Positions 26,015 through 34,177 of a stretch of DNA of 64,000 bases are shown here, piece by piece. The DNA is from Chloroflexota bacterium. Lineage in GTDB: Bacteria > Chloroflexota > Anaerolineae > Aggregatilineales > J027. The DNA lies in NCBI GenBank assembly GCA_013112715.1, contig JABFGB010000008.1, positions 62,001 through 126,000 of the forward strand. Reading direction: 5' to 3'. Under the pieces are notes generated by a model that was not told the origin of the DNA, made no database searches, and saw only the letters and a list, made by a program, of their open reading frames with translations. Made by a program: the position numbers and the translations under genes. Position 1 is the first letter of the stretch. Each line of letters starts with the position of its first letter.

Positions 26015-28435
26015 ATGGAACGAAACAAACTGCCATTCCTCACTTTCAAAAGCATTCGCACCCAACTGATTGCGGCTTTCATCATTGCCGTACTTTTACC
26101 CGCCGTTGTTATTATTGCCGTGACGGGTGTACGGGATGTTCGGAACGAGATAGATGATACTGAAAGCCAATTGGACGCTGCTGCTGCCCTGAAAACCACC
26201 CAAGTGGATATTTGGCTTAACGATCAGAAAGACGAAATTAGCCGGGTTCTAACAGACGAAAGCTCATTAGAGTTGGTCGAACTGGCATTACCGGACTCAG
26301 CGCTCGTCTCGCTGCGGGATGAGACACGAAATCGCCTTTCGCAACGTCTTTCAAGCGCATTGCAATTAACCCGTGATATGGATGCTTTGTTTGTGATGGA
26401 TTTGCAGGGGCAGGTATTTGTCTCTAGCGACGCGACCTTGCTAGATACCTCTTTTGGGAAATTGCCATTTCTTCAAAACGTCGCTGAAAGAACCTATGTT
26501 GCGCCGTTACGTTATTCCACAGAACAGCAAAAGGCGGAGTTATTTTTCTTTTCGCCCCTTGTTTTAGATGGAAATATCGTGGCAATTGTCGGGGGACGTG
26601 CCCCAATGACCCGGCTTGATGAGTTTATGCTTGAGCGGGCGGGTTTGGGCGAGACAGGCGAAACGTACCTCGTAGATGCCAATCATTTACTGCTGACACC
26701 TTCCCGTTTTGGTGGTTATCCAATTGGCTCTGTCGTTCAAACTGAGAGTACCCAACAGGCGCTTGAAACGCGCGAGAGTAACGGTGGAGAATATGAAAAC
26801 TATCGTAATCAGACGGTAATCGGTAGTTACCGCTGGCTACCTGAACTGGAAGTTGTCCTAGCGGTTGAGCAGGAACGCGGGGAGGTACTCCGACCTACCC
26901 TGACCACGTTAGCTGTCAATATGGCGGTGGCAATACTAGCGGTTCTATTTTTTGGCATGTCCAGTCTGTATTTTGTAGATCGCGGGATTAGTCGCCCTCT
27001 GGCTTCTCTTTCGGAAAATGCCCGACAGATTGCTGGTGGCAATCTGAGCTTGAAAAATAGCATTACAGCAGACAATGAAATTGGAACATTGGCTCAGTCG
27101 CTCAATGAGATGAGCGCTCAGTTGAGTGACTTGTTCCAAAACCTTGAGAATCGAGTGGCTGCACGTACACATGAATTGCAGATTGCGGCGGATGTTTCCA
27201 AGCAGTCGACGACTGTCCTTGATATTGACGACCTTCTAAAACAAGTCGTGACATTGACCACCAATGGCTTTGGGCTGTATTCAACAGCGGTGTTTTTGCT
27301 CGATGATGATAGGCAGCATCTATTTAATGCGGCTAGCTCATTAGAAAATGGCTTAAGTAGCTCTTCTCAACATAAATGGAGAATTGACCTAGACGCTCGG
27401 CCCAGTATAGTAGCTGAGGCATCGCGCACGCGCCAAGTGGTTCTGGTCAATGACATTGCAAACTCGCCACTGTACCTTGAAGATTCCGCGCTTCCGGAGA
27501 CAAAATCCGAACTCGCTATTCCCATGATAGTAGGGCCTCGCCTGCTGGGTGTTTTTGATTTACAGTCCGAGGTAGCGGAGCGTTTCGGTGCTGAAGACGT
27601 TCGTGTAATGACTTCCCTTGCCGAGCAAATCTCAATTGCAGTGCGTAACGCAGAGCTATTTGCAGAAAAAGAAGCAGCCCTCCAAGAAGCCGAACGAGCC
27701 AGCAAGATCAAGTCTCAGTTTTTGGCAGCGATGTCGCATGAATTACGTACTCCACTGAATGCGATCCTGAATTTTTCGCAATTTGTATCCTCTGGCATGT
27801 TGGGATCGGTCAATGAAGAACAAGTGGATATCCTCAACAAAATCACGGCCAGCGGGAAACATTTGCTTGGCCTCATTAACGATGTGCTAGATATTTCCAA
27901 GATCGAATCAGGGGCATTGACCCTTTTTGTGGAAGAGAAAGTGAATCTAGCCACCGAGCTTCAGGCCGTTGAAGCGACAGGCCATACGATATTAGCGGAC
28001 AAACCCGTTGAATTAAAAGTTGATATTGACGATAATTTGCCGTTGGTAGTCGGCGATAAACGGCGTATTCGCCAGATTATGCTCAATCTCGTTTCCAACG
28101 CCTGCAAGTTTACGGAAGCGGGTGAGGTGAACATCCAACTGCGCCGTCATGAGGCGGATGAAATTCTATTTAGCGTAAAAGATACTGGGCCGGGAATCGC
28201 ACCCGAAGACCATGAAGCCATTTTTGAGACCTTCCGCCAGACAGAGGCGGGGTTACGTCAGAGTGAGGGAACAGGTCTTGGGTTGCCTATTTCAAGGCGT
28301 TTGACCGAAGCGCATGGTGGGCGATTGTGGGTGGACAGCACATTGGGCCAAGGGGCCACTTTTAATGTTATCCTACCCATTCGCTCGCCGTATCTTTTGC
28401 AGATGATTCGCACGATCGAGAAGGGCAAAGAATGA
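26015..28435 (+). CDS. Sensor histidine kinase with Cache, HAMP and GAF domains
   Basis: An 806-residue membrane kinase. A first membrane helix lies at about 15-37, an extracytoplasmic dCache-like sensor at 38-290 and a second helix at about 295-320. HAMP follows (RGISRPLASLSENARQIAGG) to about 370, then a coiled coil and a GAF domain at about 390-545. HisKA has FLAAMSHELRTPLNAI with the phosphorylated His near 574. The ATPase domain has the N-box LNLVSNACKFT, the G1 box DTGPGIAPED and the G2 box GTGLGLPIS. All catalytic boxes are intact. The stop overlaps the first receiver gene by four bases (ATGA). It most likely phosphorylates the receivers downstream and may read the state of the binding protein upstream. 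Confidence 0.9.
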   Translation: MERNKLPFLTFKSIRTQLIAAFIIAVLLPAVVIIAVTGVRDVRNEIDDTESQLDAAAALKTTQVDIWLNDQKDEISRVLTDESSLELVELALPDSALVSLRDETRNRLSQRLSSALQLTRDMDALFVMDLQGQVFVSSDATLLDTSFGKLPFLQNVAERTYVAPLRYSTEQQKAELFFFSPLVLDGNIVAIVGGRAPMTRLDEFMLERAGLGETGETYLVDANHLLLTPSRFGGYPIGSVVQTESTQQALETRESNGGEYENYRNQTVIGSYRWLPELEVVLAVEQERGEVLRPTLTTLAVNMAVAILAVLFFGMSSLYFVDRGISRPLASLSENARQIAGGNLSLKNSITADNEIGTLAQSLNEMSAQLSDLFQNLENRVAARTHELQIAADVSKQSTTVLDIDDLLKQVVTLTTNGFGLYSTAVFLLDDDRQHLFNAASSLENGLSSSSQHKWRIDLDARPSIVAEASRTRQVVLVNDIANSPLYLEDSALPETKSELAIPMIVGPRLLGVFDLQSEVAERFGAEDVRVMTSLAEQISIAVRNAELFAEKEAALQEAERASKIKSQFLAAMSHELRTPLNAILNFSQFVSSGMLGSVNEEQVDILNKITASGKHLLGLINDVLDISKIESGALTLFVEEKVNLATELQAVEATGHTILADKPVELKVDIDDNLPLVVGDKRRIRQIMLNLVSNACKFTEAGEVNIQLRRHEADEILFSVKDTGPGIAPEDHEAIFETFRQTEAGLRQSEGTGLGLPISRRLTEAHGGRLWVDSTLGQGATFNVILPIRSPYLLQMIRTIEKGKE

Positions 28436-28836
28436 GTAAAAATCCAATCCTAGTATATGTTGAGGATGATCCTCTGAGCCGCGAGGTGATGAAAATGCTG
28501 GTGGTGCGCCGACTAGGGTTCAGCTTGACGGTCTTTGAGGATAGCCAAGATATTATCGCCCGGTTGGAGGCTCTACCCGCTAAACCGGACATGATCTTGC
28601 TTGATATCCATATGCGCCCACATAACGGCTTTGCAGTCCTAGAAATGCTGCGTGCCCATCCCAGCTATGCCACCACTCAAGTGATTGCTGTAACGGCCAG
28701 CGTGATGAATGAAGAGATGGCGCTGCTAGAAAGTTCTGGATTTAATGGTGCTATCGCCAAGCCGATTGATCAGACATTCTTTCCAGAATTTATAGGCCGG
28801 GCCATGCAAGGCGAAGAGATTTGGCATGTCTCCTAA
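28432..28836 (+). CDS. Single-domain response regulator 1
   Basis: A 134-residue receiver domain with no output domain. The acidic pocket is VYVEDDP (residues 8-14), the phospho-acceptor is the Asp in ILLDIHMRP near 57, the switch Thr lies in VIAVTAS and the Lys in IAKPID. The C-terminus ends GEEIWHVS, similar to the other two receivers here. Its ATG overlaps the kinase stop, so expression is coupled to the kinase. Confidence 0.9.
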   Translation: MSKNPILVYVEDDPLSREVMKMLVVRRLGFSLTVFEDSQDIIARLEALPAKPDMILLDIHMRPHNGFAVLEMLRAHPSYATTQVIAVTASVMNEEMALLESSGFNGAIAKPIDQTFFPEFIGRAMQGEEIWHVS

Positions 28837-28925
28837 CAAGATTTACATGTGCAAAAGGCTTGTGCCATTAGGTGAGGAGTAGGGGAGTAGCTCGTTAATG
28901 TACTGTACAAACAAAGGACAAAACA

Positions 28926-29312
28926 GTGGCTGAGATACATGCACTCATTATCGAAAATAACCCCTACAATGCCGAAGTTTTGGAACGCTTGTTAGTTTCT
29001 GTGGGGGGAAGTTTTACAACTGTACAAGATTCTACCCATGTAGACAGCATCATCGCAAATTTGGATCGTGTGGATGTGGTTTTCCTAGATTTGGAAATGC
29101 CCAAACGAGATGGTTTTGAGACTCTACAAATTCTCAGGCATGATCTTGGTGTGTCAGCGCCGATTGTGGCTTACACGGTCCATACTAGCGAAATGGAAGA
29201 AGCCCGTGCTGTCGGATTTGATGGGTTTTTAGGGAAACCAGTAGACCCTGCGCGATTTCCCGATTTGCTGGCCCATATTTTAGCTGGTCAATCTGTTTGG
29301 GAAACGCCGTAA
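28926..29312 (+). CDS. Single-domain response regulator 2 with altered acidic pocket
   Basis: A 128-residue receiver starting at a GTG with AAAGGA seven bases upstream. The acceptor Asp lies in VVFLDLEMP, the switch Thr in VAYTVHT and the Lys in LGKPVD. The N-terminal acidic pair, normally E/D-D, reads IIENNPYN, so the second acidic residue (the Mg ligand) is Asn. Phosphorylation may be weakened or the domain may act as a modulator. The C-terminus GQSVWETP aligns with the ends of receivers 1 and 3. Confidence 0.88.
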   Translation: MAEIHALIIENNPYNAEVLERLLVSVGGSFTTVQDSTHVDSIIANLDRVDVVFLDLEMPKRDGFETLQILRHDLGVSAPIVAYTVHTSEMEEARAVGFDGFLGKPVDPARFPDLLAHILAGQSVWETP

Positions 29313-29372
29313 TTCTGGCCCAATATAAGCAGTATCGAGTCGCATATGTGCGACGAAGTAGGAAAGAAAAAG

Positions 29373-29783
29373 ATGCTAAACGAGCTAAAAGGTAAACGGA
29401 TATTTGTCATCGAAGACAAAGAAGACAATATCTATGTCATTATGTCGCTCCTGCGTAAACATGGCGCTCATGTTGAGATTGACTGGTGGGCAAAAGGAGA
29501 GCCGCACAAACTTGAGAGTGCAATGCCAATTGATCTGATTATTTTGGATCTGATGTTGCCGCTTGGCCGTACAGGTTTCGAGGTCTTTGATGAAATTCGC
29601 TCAAGTCCGGCCCTCGAAAAAGTGCCAGTTGTTGCTGTTTCAGCTATGGACGCATCAATCGCCTTACCTAAGACACAGGAACAGGGTTTTGCAGGGTTTA
29701 TTAGCAAACCGATTGATTTTGTCTTGTTCCCTCAGCAAATAGCTGCCTTAATTGCTGGGGAAGAGGTATGGTATGCGGGATAG
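29373..29783 (+). CDS. Single-domain response regulator 3
   Basis: A 136-residue receiver with a complete pocket: VIEDKEDN, acceptor Asp in IILDLMLP, switch Ser in VVAVSAMD and Lys in ISKPID. The ATG at 29373 has AGGAAAG upstream and is preferred over 29346, which lacks a ribosome site. The acceptor region LPLGRTGFEVFDEIR is typical of Chloroflexi and cyanobacterial CheY-like proteins. It ends GEEVWYAG, like receiver 1, and probably arose by duplication within the cluster. Confidence 0.88.
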   Translation: MLNELKGKRIFVIEDKEDNIYVIMSLLRKHGAHVEIDWWAKGEPHKLESAMPIDLIILDLMLPLGRTGFEVFDEIRSSPALEKVPVVAVSAMDASIALPKTQEQGFAGFISKPIDFVLFPQQIAALIAGEEVWYAG

Positions 29784-30155
29784 ATAATTCACCTGACGTT
29801 AAAAACAACAGGGCTATCAGTCAACGACTGGATCGGAGTGATTGAAATCTCCGGCAACTTCGATTTATTGTTTCCATTCCAATACTTCGCATTTGCAATC
29901 GCTTTTATCTTTCTCCTAAACCTTAGATCAAACTCTCATAAATCTATTGCCCGTAGATACAGTTGTGACAGCGTGCGATGCTGGTGTGGGCAAAATGTAC
30001 CAATACGAATGGGATTTTGGGGTAGGTGGGTTTGATTTTTGGATTGACTAATACATATTGAGAGTTAACTTGTGAACGTTAACACAATCGCATGATATTC
30101 TGTGTTAAAGCTGTAGCTTGCCAACATTCATTACAACGGGCCGCGTGATTTTGCC
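29784..30155. other. Convergent intergenic region, no supported gene
   Basis: A short frame at 29838-30035 lacks a ribosome site and coding character. The notable element is an operator-like site at 30070-30087 (described separately). No clear terminator with a U-tract was found. Confidence 0.5.
30070..30087. promoter_or_regulatory. Operator-like site downstream of the LacI-family gene
   Basis: TTGTG-AACGTTAA-CACAA contains the full left half TGTGAACGTT of the operator at 31245, with the right half shifted by two bases. It lies 1.17 kb from that operator on the other side of the regulator gene, a spacing that could allow looping. Confidence 0.35.
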
Positions 30156-31163
30156 TTAACGGTGGCTCTTTCGCAGGATCAATCTGGGTGTCAGAACACG
30201 CTGTCCTGCTGCCGCCTGTGGATCGGCGATAATCTCCACCAGATACTCGACACTTTGTTCTCCGAGCGTGCTGAAATCCTGTCGAATAGTGGTTAAAGGG
30301 GGATCGAAAAAAGATGCTTCTGGAATATCATCAAAGCCGACAATTGATACATCCTCTGGGATGCGTAATCCACGTTCGCGGAGCGCTAGTATGGCTCCGA
30401 GAGCCATCTGGTCATTGGCTATCACTAATGCTGTAAATTTCGCGCCATGATCTACTAGTTCGTGTGCGGCGCGATAGCCACTTGCCGCTGACCAATCACC
30501 TTCTGTCCAATTAACCGGGTTCAGATGATTGTCTTGTAGAGTATCGAGCCAACCTTCGTGACGGGCGGCGGCGTCATTCCAATGCAAGGGGCCGCTGATT
30601 GCCGCAATGCTGGAATGACCTGTATCAATCAAGTGCTGGGTTGCCAGCCGAGAACCAAGCTGCTGGTCAATGATGATCGAGGGGAAGGTGACATCTTTCT
30701 GGGTTGCCAACTGAACCACAGGAATGTTGTTTCGTTCTTTCATCAACTCCTCGTATATCGCACTTCGTACGGGAGCAATCAAGACAACACCCTCCACCTG
30801 CTGTCGTTTTAGGTCTTCAACCGTCTCGCGCATATCGGCATAGGTAAGGCGATCTAGGTTGGAAAAAAACAATCGGTAGCCTCTAGCCTTAGCCGCACGT
30901 TCTACTCCCCCCATTATCTGAGCAGGGCCGTAATAACCCACACCAAAAGTAACGATTTCTAGCGTCAAGGATCGCCGGGTTGCCAGCGCACGGGCAGTGT
31001 GGTTGGGTTGATAGTTAAGCTGCTGAATTGCTTCCAATACTCGCTGCCGTGTATTTTCCGAAACGCGTGGACTGTCGTTAATCACACGTGAAACGGTCTG
31101 ATGGGAGACACCCGCAAGCTCCGCAACGTCATGGAGAGTGGCATGGGTAATTTTAGGCTTCAT
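30156..31163 (-). CDS. LacI-family regulator of the arabinose locus
   Basis: A 335-residue repressor. The N-terminal LacI helix-turn-helix is complete: TLHDVAELAGVSHQTVSRVI (about 8-27), then the hinge helix near NHTARALATRRS (about 54-65). The C-terminal periplasmic-binding-like core spans about 65-330, with VVQLATQKDVTFPS and SIVGFDDIPEASFF regions that form the effector site. It is divergent from the arabinose operon, and a perfect TGTGAACGTTCACA palindrome lies between them. It therefore probably represses the operon until a sugar signal (arabinose or an arabinoside) binds. This is not the GntR-type AraR of Firmicutes. Ribosome site GAAGG lies nine bases before the ATG. Confidence 0.85.
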   Translation of the reverse strand: MKPKITHATLHDVAELAGVSHQTVSRVINDSPRVSENTRQRVLEAIQQLNYQPNHTARALATRRSLTLEIVTFGVGYYGPAQIMGGVERAAKARGYRLFFSNLDRLTYADMRETVEDLKRQQVEGVVLIAPVRSAIYEELMKERNNIPVVQLATQKDVTFPSIIIDQQLGSRLATQHLIDTGHSSIAAISGPLHWNDAAARHEGWLDTLQDNHLNPVNWTEGDWSAASGYRAAHELVDHGAKFTALVIANDQMALGAILALRERGLRIPEDVSIVGFDDIPEASFFDPPLTTIRQDFSTLGEQSVEYLVEIIADPQAAAGQRVLTPRLILRKSHR

Positions 31164-31244
31164 TGAGTTTTACCTTCTTAAAAATGGAGACACTACGAAA
31201 TTTTTCCAATCTCTTGACATTTTCAGAAAAATGTGAAAACTTAT

Positions 31245-31260
31245 ATGTGAACGTTCACAT
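31245..31260. promoter_or_regulatory. Perfect 16-bp LacI-type operator
   Basis: ATGTGAACGTTCACAT is a perfect palindrome with the central CG typical of LacI/GalR operators. It lies 82 bases upstream of the regulator start and about 300 bases upstream of the operon. Confidence 0.75.
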
Positions 31261-31278
31261 GATTATTTTATTCAATTT

Positions 31279-31292
31279 CGTGAACAATCACA
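31279..31292. promoter_or_regulatory. Secondary, imperfect operator
   Basis: CGTGAACAATCACA keeps both half-sites GTGA and TCAC with an altered centre. It lies 34 bp (centre to centre) from the perfect site, about three helical turns. Confidence 0.45.
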
Positions 31293-31561
31293 AGTTTTAA
31301 ACATAAGTAATTTCTTTTTTACTAAAGTTAGGGTGGAAAACAATGAATTCCTTCGGGTTATCAATTCCCCTACCCTTGACTGAACCTCAGATCAATCCGC
31401 ATGTGCTGTGTGCTTTCGACGGGATGGCAATCACAGCGCAGATATTTCCACTCGGCAAATAGTTGGTAAAGGAGGCGTCTATCGCAGTTGATTTTAGGCA
31501 TACGATTTGTAAACACGCAATTCGATCTGTTTGATTGATTCATCTTAGGAGGATTTTTGAA

Positions 31562-32512
31562 ATGAAATTGGTGAAGTTCTGCCTACTGCTCGCTTTGATG
31601 GTCACGTTCGTGGGCGCAGTCAATGTGAAAGCCCAAGATGGCGGCGAAGGCCTGACCATCGGGTTCTCGCAAATTGGTTCTGAAAGCGCTTGGCGCACAT
31701 CCTTTACCGATGCGGTGAAAGCTGAAGCCGAAGCTCGTGGCATCAATCTCCTGTTCTCCGATGCCCAACAGCAACAAGAAAACCAGATTGCAGCCATGCG
31801 TGCGTGGATTGCTCAGGGTGATGTAGACGCCATTATTCTCGCCCCCGTGGTTGAGAGCGGTTGGGACGATGTTCTGCAAGAAGCGCAGGATGCGGGTATC
31901 CCCGTCGTAATTGTTGACCGTAACGTAGACTCTGACCCCTCGCTGTATGTAACTCGCGTTTCCTCCGACTTCGTACATGAAGGCCGTTTGGCAGCGGCAT
32001 GGTTGGTGCAGGCCACTTCCGGACAGTGCAATATCGTTGAACTGCAAGGTACAGTCGGTTCCGCTGCGGCCAATGACCGTATGGCGGGTTTCAATGAAGT
32101 GATTGCGCTCTTCCCCGGTATGCAAATCATTGCCTCTGAAACAGGTGACTTTGTTCGCGCTCAGGGCAAGCAGGTTATGGAAAGTTTCCTAAGCTCCGAA
32201 GACCCAGCCAACATTTGTGCAGTATGGGCGCACAATGATGACATGGCGATTGGCGCTATTGAAGCCATCAAAGAAGCTGGCCTCGTCCCCGGTCAGGATA
32301 TTCTGGTTGTCTCCGTTGACGCGATTCCAGACATCTTTGATTCACTGGACGCTGGTGAAGCTAATGCCACCGTCGAACTAAGCCCCTTCATGGGCGGCCC
32401 CGCGTTTGACGCCGTTGTGGCGACCCTCAATGGTGAAGAACTGCCCAAGTGGATTCCGGTAGCGGGCAAGCTGTATACCAACCGCGCCGACTATGATGCT
32501 GATCATCAATAA
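31562..32512 (+). CDS. Sugar-binding protein, YtfQ type (furanose ABC transporter)
   Basis: A 316-residue binding protein with a Sec signal peptide (residues 1-24, cut after VKAQ). The mature part is a pentose/hexose-binding fold, and the segments GFSQIGSESAWRTSF, FSDAQQQQENQIAAMRAWI and IILAPVVESGWDDVL match the YtfQ branch, which in E. coli binds galactofuranose. AGGAGG precedes the ATG at 31562; an in-frame TTG at 31535 includes this ribosome site and is rejected. With araBDA downstream, an arabinose (perhaps arabinofuranose) ligand is the natural inference. It is followed by two hairpins before the ATPase gene. Confidence 0.85.
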   Translation: MKLVKFCLLLALMVTFVGAVNVKAQDGGEGLTIGFSQIGSESAWRTSFTDAVKAEAEARGINLLFSDAQQQQENQIAAMRAWIAQGDVDAIILAPVVESGWDDVLQEAQDAGIPVVIVDRNVDSDPSLYVTRVSSDFVHEGRLAAAWLVQATSGQCNIVELQGTVGSAAANDRMAGFNEVIALFPGMQIIASETGDFVRAQGKQVMESFLSSEDPANICAVWAHNDDMAIGAIEAIKEAGLVPGQDILVVSVDAIPDIFDSLDAGEANATVELSPFMGGPAFDAVVATLNGEELPKWIPVAGKLYTNRADYDADHQ

Positions 32513-32526
32513 CTAGTATGTGAGGA

Positions 32527-32612
32527 CGGAGGGGCATAAACCCAATCCCCTCCGACCATTGCGGAGCGGAAATCAACAAAGCAGCGGAGAGGTTGCAGGT
32601 TGATTTCCCTCC
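32527..32612 (+). other. Two mRNA hairpins after the binding-protein gene
   Basis: The first is CGGAGGGG/CCCCTCCG at 32527-32534 and 32547-32554. The second is GGAAATCAAC/GTTGATTTCC at 32568-32577 and 32599-32608, extended by GGAG/CTCC past one bulged base. Neither has a U-tract. They probably stabilise the binding-protein message or limit read-through into the transporter genes. Confidence 0.6.
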
Positions 32613-32660
32613 GACACACTTAAGGGTATATATCTTACCAAATTTATAGGGTTTTGAATC

Positions 32661-34175
32661 ATGAGTACCAACGAGCAACCTGCCTTGCTAGAGGTGCGGG
32701 GTCTCACCAAAACGTTCACCGCGACACCCGCATTATCCGAAGTTGATTTTACGTTATATCCGGGTGAGGTTCATGCAGTGTTGGGCGAAAACGGCGCTGG
32801 CAAATCAACCCTGATTAAAGTCATCACCGGAGTTTACAAACGCGATGCCGGAACCATTCATCTGAATGGCAAACTCATCGAACCGCGCAGCCCCGGCCAT
32901 GCTCAAGAATTGGGCATTAGCGCGGTATATCAGGAAATTAATCTTATCCCTACTCTTTCGGTTGCTGAGAATCTATATGTGGGCCGCCAGCCGCGTTTCC
33001 TCGGTATGGTGAGTATGCAGCTCATGAATAAGAAGGCCCGCAAGTTGCTCAAGACATTCAACATTGACATTGATGTTACCCGCGACCTTTCATCTTACTC
33101 AATCGCTATTCAGCAAATCGTGGCGATTGTGCGGGGGGTTGATCTTTCCGCCAAAATCCTCATTCTAGATGAGCCGACTTCCAGCTTGGATCGGCATGAA
33201 GTTGAAACGCTATTTTCGGTGATCCGTTCACTTAAGGAACACGGCATCGGAATTTTGTTAATTACCCACTTTCTAGATCAAGTATATGAAATTTCGGATC
33301 GTATCACGGTGCTGCGGAATGGACGTAAAGTTGGCGAGCACCTGACCAAAGAATTACCGAGAGCGAAACTTATCTCCGAGATGTTGGGCCGCGAGTTTAC
33401 CGAGACATTGGGTAAACGCAGCAACCAAATCACCAACAGTGACAGCAAACATGATACCTTCCTCGATATCAAAGGCTTTGCCAAACGTGGCATGATTGAA
33501 CCCTTTGACCTAGAAATCAAAAAAGGCGAGATCGTCGGACTGGCAGGCTTGTTGGGGTCTGGGCGTACTGAAATGGGCCATCTGGTGTTTGGCATCAATC
33601 GGAGCGAAAAGGGTGAAGCCTATGTCGAGAGTAAGAAGGTAAAAATCAGTTCCCCGCGGAAAGCCATCCGCTACGGATTCGGCCTTTGCCCCGAAGACCG
33701 CAAAGTAGAAGGCCTCATCGCTGACCTGACCATCCGTGAAAACATTATCCTTGCACTTCAAGCCAAACTGGGCTGGTATCGGCACATCCCCTATAAGCGG
33801 CAGGAACAGTATGCTGATGAAATGATTGAAGCCCTGCACATCGTGACCACTGATGCCGAAAAACCCGTGCGCGAACTTTCTGGCGGCAATCAACAAAAGG
33901 TCATTTTGGCCCGCTGGTTGGTCTCTAATCCCGAACTGCTGATTTTGGATGAACCGACGCGCGGGATTGATATTGGGGCACACGCCGAAATCATCAACAT
34001 CATCAAACGTCTTGCCAAAGAAGGAAAGGCCCTGATGGTTATTTCTTCGGAACTGGCGGAAGTCGTGGATTATAGTGACCGGGTGGTTGTGCTACGTGAC
34101 CGCAAAAAGCTCACGGAACTGACAGGCGATGAAATCAGCGAAGACGCTATCATGCAAGCGATTGCGGAGAAGTAG
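32661..34175 (+). CDS. Sugar ABC transporter ATPase with two ABC domains (YtfR/AraG-like)
   Basis: A 504-residue duplicated ATPase, the normal length for the CUT2 class. Domain 1 has Walker A GENGAGKST near 45, a loosely conserved ABC signature region and Walker B ILILDEPTSSLD. Domain 2 has a degenerate Walker A (GLLGSGRTE), signature LSGGNQQK and Walker B LLILDEPTRGID. It energises import through the two permeases downstream. The unequal second P-loop is usual for this class. Its stop is two bases before the next start. Confidence 0.88.
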   Translation: MSTNEQPALLEVRGLTKTFTATPALSEVDFTLYPGEVHAVLGENGAGKSTLIKVITGVYKRDAGTIHLNGKLIEPRSPGHAQELGISAVYQEINLIPTLSVAENLYVGRQPRFLGMVSMQLMNKKARKLLKTFNIDIDVTRDLSSYSIAIQQIVAIVRGVDLSAKILILDEPTSSLDRHEVETLFSVIRSLKEHGIGILLITHFLDQVYEISDRITVLRNGRKVGEHLTKELPRAKLISEMLGREFTETLGKRSNQITNSDSKHDTFLDIKGFAKRGMIEPFDLEIKKGEIVGLAGLLGSGRTEMGHLVFGINRSEKGEAYVESKKVKISSPRKAIRYGFGLCPEDRKVEGLIADLTIRENIILALQAKLGWYRHIPYKRQEQYADEMIEALHIVTTDAEKPVRELSGGNQQKVILARWLVSNPELLILDEPTRGIDIGAHAEIINIIKRLAKEGKALMVISSELAEVVDYSDRVVVLRDRKKLTELTGDEISEDAIMQAIAEK

Positions 34176-34177
34176 AG

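Larger units (their letters stand above)
31164..31561 (+). promoter_or_regulatory. Control region of the arabinose operon
   Basis: This 398-base divergent region contains the operators at 31245-31260 and 31279-31292 and a TTGACA at 31214-31219. No -10 with good spacing to that hexamer was found, so promoters are not placed. AGGAGG precedes the first structural gene start at 31562. No gene is supported here. Confidence 0.5.

Noticed and set aside
29838..30035. A 65-codon plus-strand frame after receiver 3
   Set aside because: Starts at GTG without a ribosome site and has no coding character.
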